Source: Ardenticatenaceae bacterium (lineage in GTDB: Bacteria; Chloroflexota; Anaerolineae; Promineifilales; Promineifilaceae). Taken from it: DNA of 64,000 nucleotides. Where the stretch lies: NCBI GenBank assembly GCA_011525915.1, contig WYBM01000051.1, forward strand, positions 62,001 to 126,000, written 5' to 3'. The translations under genes and the position numbers were made by a program. The first letter of the stretch is position 1; each line of letters starts with the position of its first letter. The notes under the pieces were generated by a model. The model was not told the DNA's origin. It made no database searches and saw nothing but the letters and a program-made list of their open reading frames with translations. Positions 1-7,681 of this stretch are shown here, one piece after another.

Positions 1-2748
1 CTGGCCGCTGACTAAAATGTCAAAGAACCCCGCTTCTTGCACAGACTCCGGGCAGCGTTCGTTGGCCCGCGCCCCCGTCCACAAATCTATGGGCACAACC
101 TGGGTAAAATCGACGTCGCTGTTCAACGGCGGCTGGTCTTGGGCAAAACGTTCTACCATACGCGTGCCGCAGCCGGCGCCGGGCCGTGTGCCGGAATCGG
201 CGCAAATTTCCACATCTATGATGCCCGCTGGTCGGGGAAAATCTACTGGGGTGCGGCTGGCCAGGTATTGGCTCATGAAGCGGCTCCAAATAGGCGAGGC
301 CATCTGGTAACCGGACTGCCCTTCGCCAACAGGGGCGTTGTCTGTATTACCCACCCACACGGCCGTCACCACTTCCGGTGTATAGCCAATGGTCCAGCCA
401 TCACGCACATCAAAGCGGCTGGTGCCAGACGTGCCCGTCTTGGCCGCCACGCGGTGGCCGGGGATCACCAACGTATTGTTGGTGCCAAATTCCGGCTGTC
501 GCGCCCCATTGTCAGAGAGGATGTCGCTGAGCAGGTAGGCATGTTCCGGCCGGATCACCTGGGCTTCTGCCCCTGGCGGCGTTCGTTGAAACTGAATTTC
601 GCCTTTACGGTTTTCAATGCGGCTGATGGCAAACGGTTTGATAAAACGCCCCTGGTTAGCCAATGCACCAAACGCCCCGGCCATCTCCAGCGGACTGACT
701 TCGCCACCACCTAACGTCAGTGATAGGCCATAATTACGCGGCTGGCCTTGTTCGACACACCCTACATCTTGCAGCGATGTCAGCCCCACCTTCTGCATGT
801 TGATGATAAAGTCACAGACCCCCACGTATTCCAACGCCTTGACGGCCGGAATGTTGTAAGAGTTGCCCAATGACGGCCGTATCCGCAGCGGCCCATGGAA
901 CTCGTCGTCGTAATTCTTAGGCTGGTACGGGGGGTTAGCCCCGTTGGGGAAAGAGGTGGGCACATCCCAGATGAGTGTGGCCGGCGTCCATCCCCGCTCA
1001 AAGGCCGAAAGGTACACCAGGGGCTTGATGCTGGAGCCGGTGGACCGCGGCGCCAGGGCCATATTCACCTGCCCACTAATGGCCTCGTTGTTAAAGTCAG
1101 CGCTGCCCACCAGGGCCAGAATCTCGCCGGTGGCCGGCTGCACCACCACCACGGCGGCGTTATTGGCGCCCGCGGCGTTAAACGCAGGGCGGGCATCACT
1201 CACGGCCGTGGCTGCCAATTGTTGGGCCTCTGGATCAAGCGTAGTGTAAATACGCAGCCCGCCACGATAAATGGATTGGGCCCCCAACAACGCTTCTGCC
1301 TGCTGCAATACGGTAAAGATGAAGTGTGGGTGCCGTACCTGAGGGGGGGCGGATGGCTGCATGGTGTAGATGAAAACGGCCGTTTCATTTTGCGCCGCCT
1401 GGGCTTCTTCATAGGTGACATACCCTTCAGCGATCATCTGGTTTAACACCTGCGTCTGGCGGATGAGCGCCCCTCCGGGGTTGGCATACGGATCCCACAA
1501 GGCCGGTGCCTGGGGCAGCCCGGCCAACAAGGAAGCTTCAGCCAAGGTCAGGTCTGCGGCCGGTTTGCTAAAGTAGGTTTGGGCCGCTGCTTCAATGCCA
1601 TACGCCAGATTGCCATAATAAATCTCGTTCAGGTACAGCTCTAAAATTGTGTCCTTTTCATACTTTTGGGTCATCTCCGCCGCCAGGATGATCTCCCGAA
1701 CTTTGCGCCGGAGGGTACGTTGGGAGCGTTCTTCTTCGCTCAACACCAGGGCACGCACCAACTGTTGGGTGATGGTGCTGGCACCAGAAACGGTTTCCCC
1801 TTCCTGGGCAGCCTGGACAATAGCCCGGGCAATGCCAATGGGATCAAAACCCAGATTCTCTTCAAAGCGTGCGTCTTCGGTAGCAATGGTAGCGTTGATC
1901 AGGTCTGGCGAAATTTCGTTCAAAGAAACACGGGTGCGGTTGCCCGTTTCCGGGTCTACCAGGGTTGAAAGCTCATTGCCATTGCGGTCATAGATGCGGG
2001 CCGTCTCAAAGCTGCTGGCTCTGGCTTCCAGGTCGCCAATTTCGGGCAGGTCACTGGCAATAGCCCGGTAAGCAAAGGCCGAGGCGGCCACAGTCAGCAT
2101 AAAACCTACCAGGAAGGCGGCCACCAAAATAACCAGGGCGCGCATGAGGCAGCCGCTCCAATTGCGCTGAGAGCGGCGCACGGGCCGGGGGTGAATCTCT
2201 TGCGGGGGCATGGCCACACGCGTCGGCGGCTGCTGGCGTACCGGCGGCTGCTGGCGCGCCGGCGGCTGCTGACGCGCCGGGGCAGGCCGGGGCTGTTGGC
2301 GGGCAGGGGGGGCCGACGGCCGTGCCTGTGGGTGTGGCGCAGGCGGGGTGGGGGGCGATAGTCGTGTGGGTTGCGGCGGTGGTTTTGGGGCGGGTGGGCG
2401 GTTACCAGGAATGGCTAAATCTGGGCGCACCTGTGTGGCATCCAGGTCAGTTTCCAGCGGTCGCTCTCTGGGGGTAAGGTCCGGTGGGGTCAGGGGAATG
2501 GGGATGGCCGGTTGGTCAGGGCGCAGCGATTCAGTTTGGGTGGGAACCTCGTTTACGGCCGCACCGCTTAAGGTGACGGTAGGGTCTTCAGCCTCGGCCA
2601 TCAGGTCAAACAGTGAGACCGTTGCGGCTTCATCGGGGTTTGATGACGGCCGTTCTGTAGACGGCCGTTTTTCGGGGGAACGTCCTTTAGGCGTATCTTC
2701 TTCAGGTTCGGTAGGGGGGGGTAGTTTTTCTTGTTCGTCGTTCATCAT
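1..2748 (-). CDS. Class A penicillin-binding protein (PBP1A-like), C-terminus beyond window edge
   Basis: Bifunctional peptidoglycan glycosyltransferase and DD-transpeptidase, anchored in the cytoplasmic membrane. At least 916 codons are present and the frame is still open at base 1. Order seen: a cytoplasmic Pro/Gln/Arg-rich tail of about 190 residues, one membrane segment near residues 199-220 (RALVILVAAFLVGFML), a GT51 domain with the ATEDARF glutamate near residue 290 and the VSGASTITQQLVR motif, then a transpeptidase domain with SSIK (about 571), SYN (about 628) and KTGTSG (about 771). These are the three hallmark active-site motifs, so it should be active. ATG at 2748 or 2745 are equivalent choices. 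The long disordered cytoplasmic tail contains an 18-bp tandem repeat. No other cell-wall gene is adjacent. The family call is secure; the exact paralogue is not. Confidence 0.95.
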   Translation of the reverse strand, partial: MMNDEQEKLPPPTEPEEDTPKGRSPEKRPSTERPSSNPDEAATVSLFDLMAEAEDPTVTLSGAAVNEVPTQTESLRPDQPAIPIPLTPPDLTPRERPLETDLDATQVRPDLAIPGNRPPAPKPPPQPTRLSPPTPPAPHPQARPSAPPARQQPRPAPARQQPPARQQPPVRQQPPTRVAMPPQEIHPRPVRRSQRNWSGCLMRALVILVAAFLVGFMLTVAASAFAYRAIASDLPEIGDLEARASSFETARIYDRNGNELSTLVDPETGNRTRVSLNEISPDLINATIATEDARFEENLGFDPIGIARAIVQAAQEGETVSGASTITQQLVRALVLSEEERSQRTLRRKVREIILAAEMTQKYEKDTILELYLNEIYYGNLAYGIEAAAQTYFSKPAADLTLAEASLLAGLPQAPALWDPYANPGGALIRQTQVLNQMIAEGYVTYEEAQAAQNETAVFIYTMQPSAPPQVRHPHFIFTVLQQAEALLGAQSIYRGGLRIYTTLDPEAQQLAATAVSDARPAFNAAGANNAAVVVVQPATGEILALVGSADFNNEAISGQVNMALAPRSTGSSIKPLVYLSAFERGWTPATLIWDVPTSFPNGANPPYQPKNYDDEFHGPLRIRPSLGNSYNIPAVKALEYVGVCDFIINMQKVGLTSLQDVGCVEQGQPRNYGLSLTLGGGEVSPLEMAGAFGALANQGRFIKPFAISRIENRKGEIQFQRTPPGAEAQVIRPEHAYLLSDILSDNGARQPEFGTNNTLVIPGHRVAAKTGTSGTSRFDVRDGWTIGYTPEVVTAVWVGNTDNAPVGEGQSGYQMASPIWSRFMSQYLASRTPVDFPRPAGIIDVEICADSGTRPGAGCGTRMVERFAQDQPPLNSDVDFTQVVPIDLWTGARANERCPESVQEAGFFDILVSGQ
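2224..2277 (-). repeat. Three 18-bp tandem repeats inside the PBP proline-rich tail
   Basis: Three near-identical 18-bp units in frame encode RQQPP plus one variable residue (A, V or T). They sit in the disordered cytoplasmic tail before the membrane segment, so copy number could change without breaking the frame. Confidence 0.85.
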
Positions 2749-2898
2749 GTTGTAATTAAGTAATCGGACAATGTCTTGAGTAAACCGCACAAAGTTTTGG
2801 CACATCCAGCACGCCAGTTGTGTGGTTTAGTCGAGTAATCGGCTGTGTTTCACTCGCGCTTTGTTTGAAACAGTAAGGCCAATTACCTAATTACCCAA

Positions 2899-3363
2899 TT
2901 ACACCTTGCTTTTTATCAGCATGGTCCAATCGCCACGCTGTACAGTTTTGCCTTCCTGATTTATAACGCCGTACTTAATGGTAACGTTTCCGCCGCCCAG
3001 CCGCCGAAACCCCTTCGTTTCCGTGACGCTGGCCTGGACATGAATGGTATCACCAATAAACACAGGCAGGCTGAACTTGGCAGTAAGTTCCCGGAAGGCC
3101 AGCACCGTCCCCTCGATGACACCCGACTGCACCATCAAGCCGGTGGCTATAGATTGTACCAGCAAGCCATGGGCTACGCGCTGACCAAAGGTATCATTCG
3201 CTGCATAAACGGCATCGGTGTGAATGGCATTAAAGTCACCAGACAGCCCGGCGAAGTTAACAATGTCGGCTTCGGTAATGGTGCGTGCGGCCGTGGCTAT
3301 CTGTTGACCAACGGCAAACTCTTCAAAGTGTAAACCACGTGGTTTGTATTTCAGTTCGCGCAT
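2899..3363 (-). CDS. MaoC-like (R)-specific enoyl hydratase family protein
   Basis: A 154-residue single hot-dog domain of the MaoC dehydratase family, which hydrates enoyl-CoA thioesters or related acyl substrates in the cytoplasm. The hydratase signature is visible: ADIVNFAGLSGDFNAIHTD supplies the catalytic Asp and His (near residues 43-48), followed by VAHGLLVQSIATGLM. Length matches single-domain members. ATG at 3363 is preceded by GGAGAAGC. No fatty-acid genes lie next to it, so the substrate cannot be read from context. It is the first gene downstream of the heptad repeat at 3379-3489 and has the same orientation as prfA. Confidence 0.85.
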   Translation of the reverse strand: MRELKYKPRGLHFEEFAVGQQIATAARTITEADIVNFAGLSGDFNAIHTDAVYAANDTFGQRVAHGLLVQSIATGLMVQSGVIEGTVLAFRELTAKFSLPVFIGDTIHVQASVTETKGFRRLGGGNVTIKYGVINQEGKTVQRGDWTMLIKSKV

Positions 3364-3378
3364 GCTTCTCCATAAACA

Positions 3379-3489
3379 GGTATCAGTTTTCAGTTATCAG
3401 TGGACAGTGTTCAGTGCTGGCCTTCCTCTGGAAATAGTCTACTGAACACTGGTTACTGACCACTGGTTACTGACCTCTGATCACTGGTC
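3379..3489 (-). repeat. Intergenic heptad element, family A (copy 1, inverted)
   Basis: Between the MaoC-like gene and prfA. Read on the minus strand it has CAGTNNN heptads, then the core AGTAGACTATTTCCAGAG, then GGCCAGCACTGAACACTG, then more heptads. The same core recurs at 4583-4690, 7559-7660 and 31995-32105. Confidence 0.85.
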
Positions 3490-3494
3490 CTGGA

Positions 3495-4580
3495 TCACGT
3501 TCGTTCTGCCGCCGCCAGCTTTTCTGCTTCGTCAGCAACAGTCAGAGCATCAATAAACGGGTCAAGGTCGCCGCCCATGACCACGGGCAGGTTGTAGCTG
3601 CTAAACCCAATACGGTGGTCGGTGACACGAGATTGTGGGTAGTTGTAGGTACGAATCTTTTCACTGCGGTCACCGGAGCCTACCTGGGCTTTGCGATCAG
3701 CGGCTACGGCCGTGTTTTGCTTTTCTGCCTCAATCTCCTGCAAACGTGCTTGAATGATGGCTATGCCTAATGTCTTGTTCTGTGTCAGGCTGCGTTCTGA
3801 CTGAATCTTAACGGCAATCCCTGTTGGTTTATGCACAATGCGGGCCGCGGTGGCATTCTTTTGCATATGCTGGCCGCCTGGTCCGGAAGAGAATGTGGAC
3901 GTAATTTCCAGGTCACGCTCGTCGATAGTTATGTCAACTTCTTCCAGTTCAGGCATCACCGCCACCGTAGCAGCGCTGGTGTGAATACGCCCCTGAGATT
4001 CAGTAACAGGCACACGCTGTACACGATGTACCCCACTTTCAAACTTAAAGCGAGAATAAGCGCCTTTGCCCTTGACAGACAGGATGACCTCTTTATACCC
4101 GCCCACACCAATGTGGTTTTCGTCCACAATCTGAGTTTTCCAGCCACGATTTTCAGCATAACGTGTATACATGCGCAGCAGATCGGCGGCAAAGATAGCT
4201 GCTTCATCCCCGCCGGTGCCAGCGCGGATTTCAATAAAAACGTTTTTGTCATCACGTGAGTCTTTGGGGATGAGCAGCTTCAGCAAACGTGCTTCTAATT
4301 CCTTCTGGCGGGCCAGAAGCTGGTCTATCTCTTCTTCGGCCAGAGCGCGCAGTTCCGGGTCTTCTTCCATTTCAGCTAACTCTCTGGCTTCTGCCAGTTC
4401 TTGTGTTACCTGCGCATTTTCGCGGTAAACGGTTACCAGCGCTTCCAGTTCGGCGCGTTCCTGCGCTAATTCGGTGAGTTTAACGTGGTCGGCCAGGATA
4501 AGGGGGTCCGTCATTTGCCGGTCAATATCCTCATACCGGGCTACCACTTTTTGGATTTTGTCAAGCATATCATTGGTCAT
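3495..4580 (-). CDS. prfA: Peptide chain release factor 1
   Basis: Recognises UAA and UAG in the ribosomal A site and triggers peptide release. The 361 residues match the usual length. The N-terminal helical domain is followed by the codon-recognition loop RVPVTESQGRIHTSAAT, where PVT occupies the place of the RF1 PxT tripeptide (RF2 has SPF). The catalytic GGQ lies in SSGPGGQHMQKN, with its glutamine a target for methylation. The GGQHMQKN form, rather than GGQHVN, is one I associate with Chloroflexota. The methylase gene prmC is in this window but 33 kb away instead of adjacent. Start ATG at 4580. Confidence 0.97.
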   Translation of the reverse strand: MTNDMLDKIQKVVARYEDIDRQMTDPLILADHVKLTELAQERAELEALVTVYRENAQVTQELAEARELAEMEEDPELRALAEEEIDQLLARQKELEARLLKLLIPKDSRDDKNVFIEIRAGTGGDEAAIFAADLLRMYTRYAENRGWKTQIVDENHIGVGGYKEVILSVKGKGAYSRFKFESGVHRVQRVPVTESQGRIHTSAATVAVMPELEEVDITIDERDLEITSTFSSGPGGQHMQKNATAARIVHKPTGIAVKIQSERSLTQNKTLGIAIIQARLQEIEAEKQNTAVAADRKAQVGSGDRSEKIRTYNYPQSRVTDHRIGFSSYNLPVVMGGDLDPFIDALTVADEAEKLAAAERT

Positions 4581-4582
4581 TA

Positions 4583-4690
4583 GGTAACTAGTACCAGTTA
4601 TTCAGAAGTCAGTAATCAGTTTCCAGTAGACTATTTCCAGAGATAGGCCAGCACTGAAAACTGTACACTGCTTACTGAAAACTGATAGTA
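4583..4690 (+). repeat. Intergenic heptad element, family A (copy 2)
   Basis: Starts directly upstream of prfA with GTACCAGT, continues with CAGTNNN heptads, the core AGTAGACTATTTCCAGAG, TAGGCCAGCACTGAAAACTG, and closes with heptads ending ACTGATAGTA. It is the reverse orientation of the copy at 3379-3489, so prfA is bracketed by two inverted copies. Confidence 0.85.
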
Positions 4691-4779
4691 GATCATTACC
4701 CATATACTATTTTTATTTGTTGTAAGCAAAAGAGGATTATAACGGGGGGGCTACGGCCGTCAAGGCAGACCAGGTAAGA

Positions 4780-4822
4780 CTTGACAGGTTTTCATACAAC
4801 CGTAGAAGGTCAACCTGTCAAG
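4780..4822 (-). terminator. Possible terminator hairpin downstream of the DegV gene
   Basis: A perfect 11-bp inverted repeat, CTTGACAGGTT and AACCTGTCAAG, with a 21-nt loop, lies 11 bp past the DegV stop. The tail TCTTACC on the minus strand is only weakly U-rich, so termination is plausible but not certain. Confidence 0.5.
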
Positions 4823-4832
4823 CCAGGTTACA

Positions 4833-5681
4833 CTACTCTGTATAATAGACTACCGCTACGGCGCCGGGGCCCGTATGGGTGCCGATAACCGGGCTAATCT
4901 CCGTCAGATACAATGACGCCGGGGCCATTTGCCCCTGAACACGCGCGAATATCTGGCTGGCCTCGTCAGGAGCCGAAGCATGCACGACAGCCGCGTGCGT
5001 TTTCTTGCCTCCTGTCTCTTGGGCCATGATCTGAAGCATGTGTGCTACTGCCTTGTTCTTGGTGCGCACCCGATCCAGCGGCTCAATTTTGCCCTCTGAC
5101 AGATGCAGAATGGGTTTGATGGAAAGCATAGTGCCAATATACCGGGATGCACCGCCAATACGCCCACCGCGATGCAAAAACTCTAACGTATCTACCACAA
5201 ATACCACACGCATTTTGGGAATGAGGGCACGGGCAACGGCAGCGGCAGCCTTATAGTCTGCGCCGTTGGCCACCGCCTGGGCTGCCGCCAGCGCCATAAA
5301 ACCCAACCCCATCGTGGTAGAGCGCGAATCCACCACATCAATAGGCACACTCTCTGTCATCTGGCGGGCGGCAATGGCCGAGGCATAGGTGCCGCTGAGG
5401 GGCTGTGAAATGGTAAGGCAGACAATGGATTCGGCCGTTTCTGCTGCTTTTTCATATACTTTTTTGAAGTCACCGGGTGAAGGTTGAGATGTTGTAGGCA
5501 TCTCTTTGGCTGTTTGCAGCCGCCGGTAAAATTGGTCTGGTTTAATATTGACGTTATCATGCAGGCTCTCCCCTTCCCAGTTGACAACAAGGGGGATGAC
5601 GTGCATATTGTACTGGTCGATTACCTCTTGGGGCAGATAGGCGGTGCTATCTACGACGATGGCGACTTTTGTTTTAGCCAT
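4833..5681 (-). CDS. DegV family fatty-acid-binding protein
   Basis: 282 residues, the normal DegV length. Members bind fatty acids; several in Firmicutes (FakB) deliver them to a FakA kinase. The N-terminal VAIVVDSTAYLP motif, the TSQPSPGDF segment and the LSGTYASA loop around the lipid head-group site are present, and DVVDSRSTTMGLGF and HRGGRIGG are further family blocks. ATG at 5681 follows GGAGGAAGTC, a strong ribosome binding site. It is divergent from the esterase/ATP-grasp cluster starting at 5859. No fakA is visible in the window, so a role in fatty-acid phosphorylation is only an inference. Confidence 0.9.
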   Translation of the reverse strand: MAKTKVAIVVDSTAYLPQEVIDQYNMHVIPLVVNWEGESLHDNVNIKPDQFYRRLQTAKEMPTTSQPSPGDFKKVYEKAAETAESIVCLTISQPLSGTYASAIAARQMTESVPIDVVDSRSTTMGLGFMALAAAQAVANGADYKAAAAVARALIPKMRVVFVVDTLEFLHRGGRIGGASRYIGTMLSIKPILHLSEGKIEPLDRVRTKNKAVAHMLQIMAQETGGKKTHAAVVHASAPDEASQIFARVQGQMAPASLYLTEISPVIGTHTGPGAVAVVYYTE

Positions 5682-5858
5682 GACTTCCTCCGGTTCTCCT
5701 ATTTTTACTGTGAATGTAGTTTCAGGGTTGCGGCCTTTAGGTATAGTAACCCAGCAAATGATAATCGGTTTTGGGGAAAGTGGCGAATTGGCTACACGGC
5801 CGTGTTTTCAATGATACAATTACGCCCAATAAACTGACCCCTGGGAAATGGGAAGCAT

Positions 5859-6578
5859 ATGAATCGAGAATATCATCGCTGGCGCAGTCCATCACTTGGG
5901 CGGGATATGGAGCTACTGCTGTTCGGCCATGCCGGGGCACGTGTACTAGTTTTCCCCACTTCTAAAGGAAAATTCTATGAATGGGAAGACCGGGGCATGA
6001 TGGGTGTGCTCCGGGAACACCTGGAGCGGGGCTGGCTCCAAATGGTGTGCGTAGACAGTGTAGACGCTGAAAGTTGGTATGCCTGGTGGAAGCACCCCGG
6101 CGCCCGCGCCTGGCGGCATGTAGAGTATGAAAATTATCTATTGCATGAGGTACTGCCACTTGTCGGTCATCGAAACAAAAATCCGTTTTTGATCACGGTA
6201 GGGGCCAGTTTTGGCGCGTACCACGCCGTTAACTTTGCCCTGCGTCACCCGCACCTGGTCAACCGCGCCATTGGCATGAGCGGCATTTATGACATTTCCC
6301 GTTGGGCAGACGGGTACAGCAATGAGCACATCTATAGTCATAATCCTGTATGGTTCATTCCTAATGAACATGCGTGGGGTCGGCTAGAAGCTTTGCGCCG
6401 CCAAGACATCATCCTGGCCGTAGGGCATGATGATGGGCTGCGCGGCAACAGTGAACATCTTTCCAAACTGCTGTGGGACAAGGGCATTGGCAATGCGCTG
6501 CGCCTCTGGGATGGCTGGGCCCATGACTGGCCCTATTGGATGCAGATGATTTGGTTGTATATTGGCGGGCATGATTGA
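5859..6578 (+). CDS. Alpha/beta-hydrolase esterase, first gene of the ATP-grasp cluster
   Basis: 239 residues resembling the esterase D/PF00756 group. The nucleophile elbow GASFGAYHA gives the serine near residue 117. AVGHDDGLRGNSEHL and GWAHDWPYW are candidate positions for the acid and histidine. No signal peptide is seen, so it should be cytoplasmic. ATG at 5859 follows GGGAAATGGGAAGCAT. It lies 48 bp before the first ATP-grasp gene on the same strand, and the second ATP-grasp follows, suggesting one operon. The likely job is hydrolysis or transfer on the ligase product. The fold is clear; the substrate is unknown. Confidence 0.8.
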   Translation: MNREYHRWRSPSLGRDMELLLFGHAGARVLVFPTSKGKFYEWEDRGMMGVLREHLERGWLQMVCVDSVDAESWYAWWKHPGARAWRHVEYENYLLHEVLPLVGHRNKNPFLITVGASFGAYHAVNFALRHPHLVNRAIGMSGIYDISRWADGYSNEHIYSHNPVWFIPNEHAWGRLEALRRQDIILAVGHDDGLRGNSEHLSKLLWDKGIGNALRLWDGWAHDWPYWMQMIWLYIGGHD

Positions 6579-6626
6579 TCAAGAAGGATGAACACACATA
6601 CTTCGCCCTTTAACAAGGAGGTAAGG

Positions 6627-7544
6627 ATGACATTAAAGATTGGGTTAATGGTGGGCATGGAATGGTCGTGGCCGCCAGCGTTCATAGAGGAAGTAAGTAA
6701 ACGGGACGCAGGGGTTACGGCCGAGTACGTCAAAATCGGCGGCACAAAGATGAGTGAGCCTGCTGAGTATGCGGTGATTATTGACCGCATCTCCCATGAA
6801 GTGCCCTATTACCGCTCTTACCTGAAAAACGCTATGCTGCAAGGGACACATGTCGTCAACAACCCTTTTATGTGGACAGCCGATGATAAATTTTTCGGCG
6901 CCTCATTGGTGACAAAGTTGGGCATTGCCAGTCCCAAAACAGTGGCGCTGCCCAACAAAGAGTACATCCCCGGTATCGACCACGAAAAAAGCCTGCGTAA
7001 TCTGCAATTCCCCATGCCCTGGGAGGAGCTGATTGCTTATATTGGTGGCTTCCCCTGCGTGTTAAAGGATGCCCACGGCGGCGGCTGGAAAGAAGTATAC
7101 ATTTGCCACAATTACGAAGATCTATGGCGCAGCTATGACCAATCAGGTCTATTGACGATGGTATTGCAAGAGTTTATTCGCTGGGACAACTACATCCGCT
7201 GCATGTGCCTGGGGCAGGAAGATGTGCTGGTTATGAAGTATGACCCTGGCGCTCGCCGCTATATGCACCATGACTTGTCACCAGAGCTGTATGACCGTAT
7301 TGTGTCTGATTGTTTAAAGCTGGTACGCGCTTTTGGGTATGATATGAACACGGCCGAATGGGCCATTCGTGATGGGGTGCCCTATGCCATTGACTTTATG
7401 AACCCGGCGCCAGATATGGACGTAAATTCGTTGGGATACGAGTTCCATCGCTGGTGCGTGGAACACATGGCCGACATGTGCATCAGGCTGGCCAAAGAAC
7501 CACGGCCGCAGGTGGCAGAACTGCGCTGGAGCAGTCTGTTTTGA
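6627..7544 (+). CDS. RimK-like ATP-grasp ligase
   Basis: ATP-grasp enzymes join a carboxylate to an amine, thiol or similar through an acyl phosphate. The product is 305 residues from ATG at 6627, chosen over the upstream in-frame ATG at 6588 because AAGGAGG (6615-6621) sits five bases before it. Seen: the ATP-binding lysine segment GGFPCVLKDAHGGGWKEVYI, the hinge VLQEFIRWDNYIRCM, and the metal-binding end GVPYAIDFMNPAPDMD with Asp and Asn ligands. The N-terminal part is a divergent pre-ATP-grasp domain. It is sandwiched between the esterase and a circularly permuted ATP-grasp gene. Substrates cannot be read from the sequence. Confidence 0.85.
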   Translation: MTLKIGLMVGMEWSWPPAFIEEVSKRDAGVTAEYVKIGGTKMSEPAEYAVIIDRISHEVPYYRSYLKNAMLQGTHVVNNPFMWTADDKFFGASLVTKLGIASPKTVALPNKEYIPGIDHEKSLRNLQFPMPWEELIAYIGGFPCVLKDAHGGGWKEVYICHNYEDLWRSYDQSGLLTMVLQEFIRWDNYIRCMCLGQEDVLVMKYDPGARRYMHHDLSPELYDRIVSDCLKLVRAFGYDMNTAEWAIRDGVPYAIDFMNPAPDMDVNSLGYEFHRWCVEHMADMCIRLAKEPRPQVAELRWSSLF

Positions 7545-7558
7545 TGAGGCGGTAAAAA

Positions 7559-7660
7559 GTAGTACCAGTAACCAGAAGTCTGTCATCAGTTTTCAGTAGA
7601 CTATTTCCAGAGGTAGGTCAGCACTGAAACTGGTCACTGATTACTGAAAACCGGTAATAG
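7559..7660 (+). repeat. Intergenic heptad element, family A (copy 3)
   Basis: Fills the gap between the two ATP-grasp genes. It has the GTACCAGT left end, heptads, the core AGTAGACTATTTCCAGAG, TAGGTCAGCACTGAAACTGG and a right end ACCGGTAATA. It leaves little room for a separate promoter ahead of the second ATP-grasp gene. Confidence 0.85.
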
Positions 7661-7681
7661 GGTCATAAGGTGGTTTACCTT

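Noticed and set aside
37-714. Long plus-strand open frame opposite the PBP gene
   Set aside because: It is the antisense of conserved transpeptidase motifs and has no binding site or recognisable protein.
3379-3489. Heptad repeats as a CRISPR array
   Set aside because: The units are 7 bp, not separated by unique spacers of constant length, and no cas genes are present.
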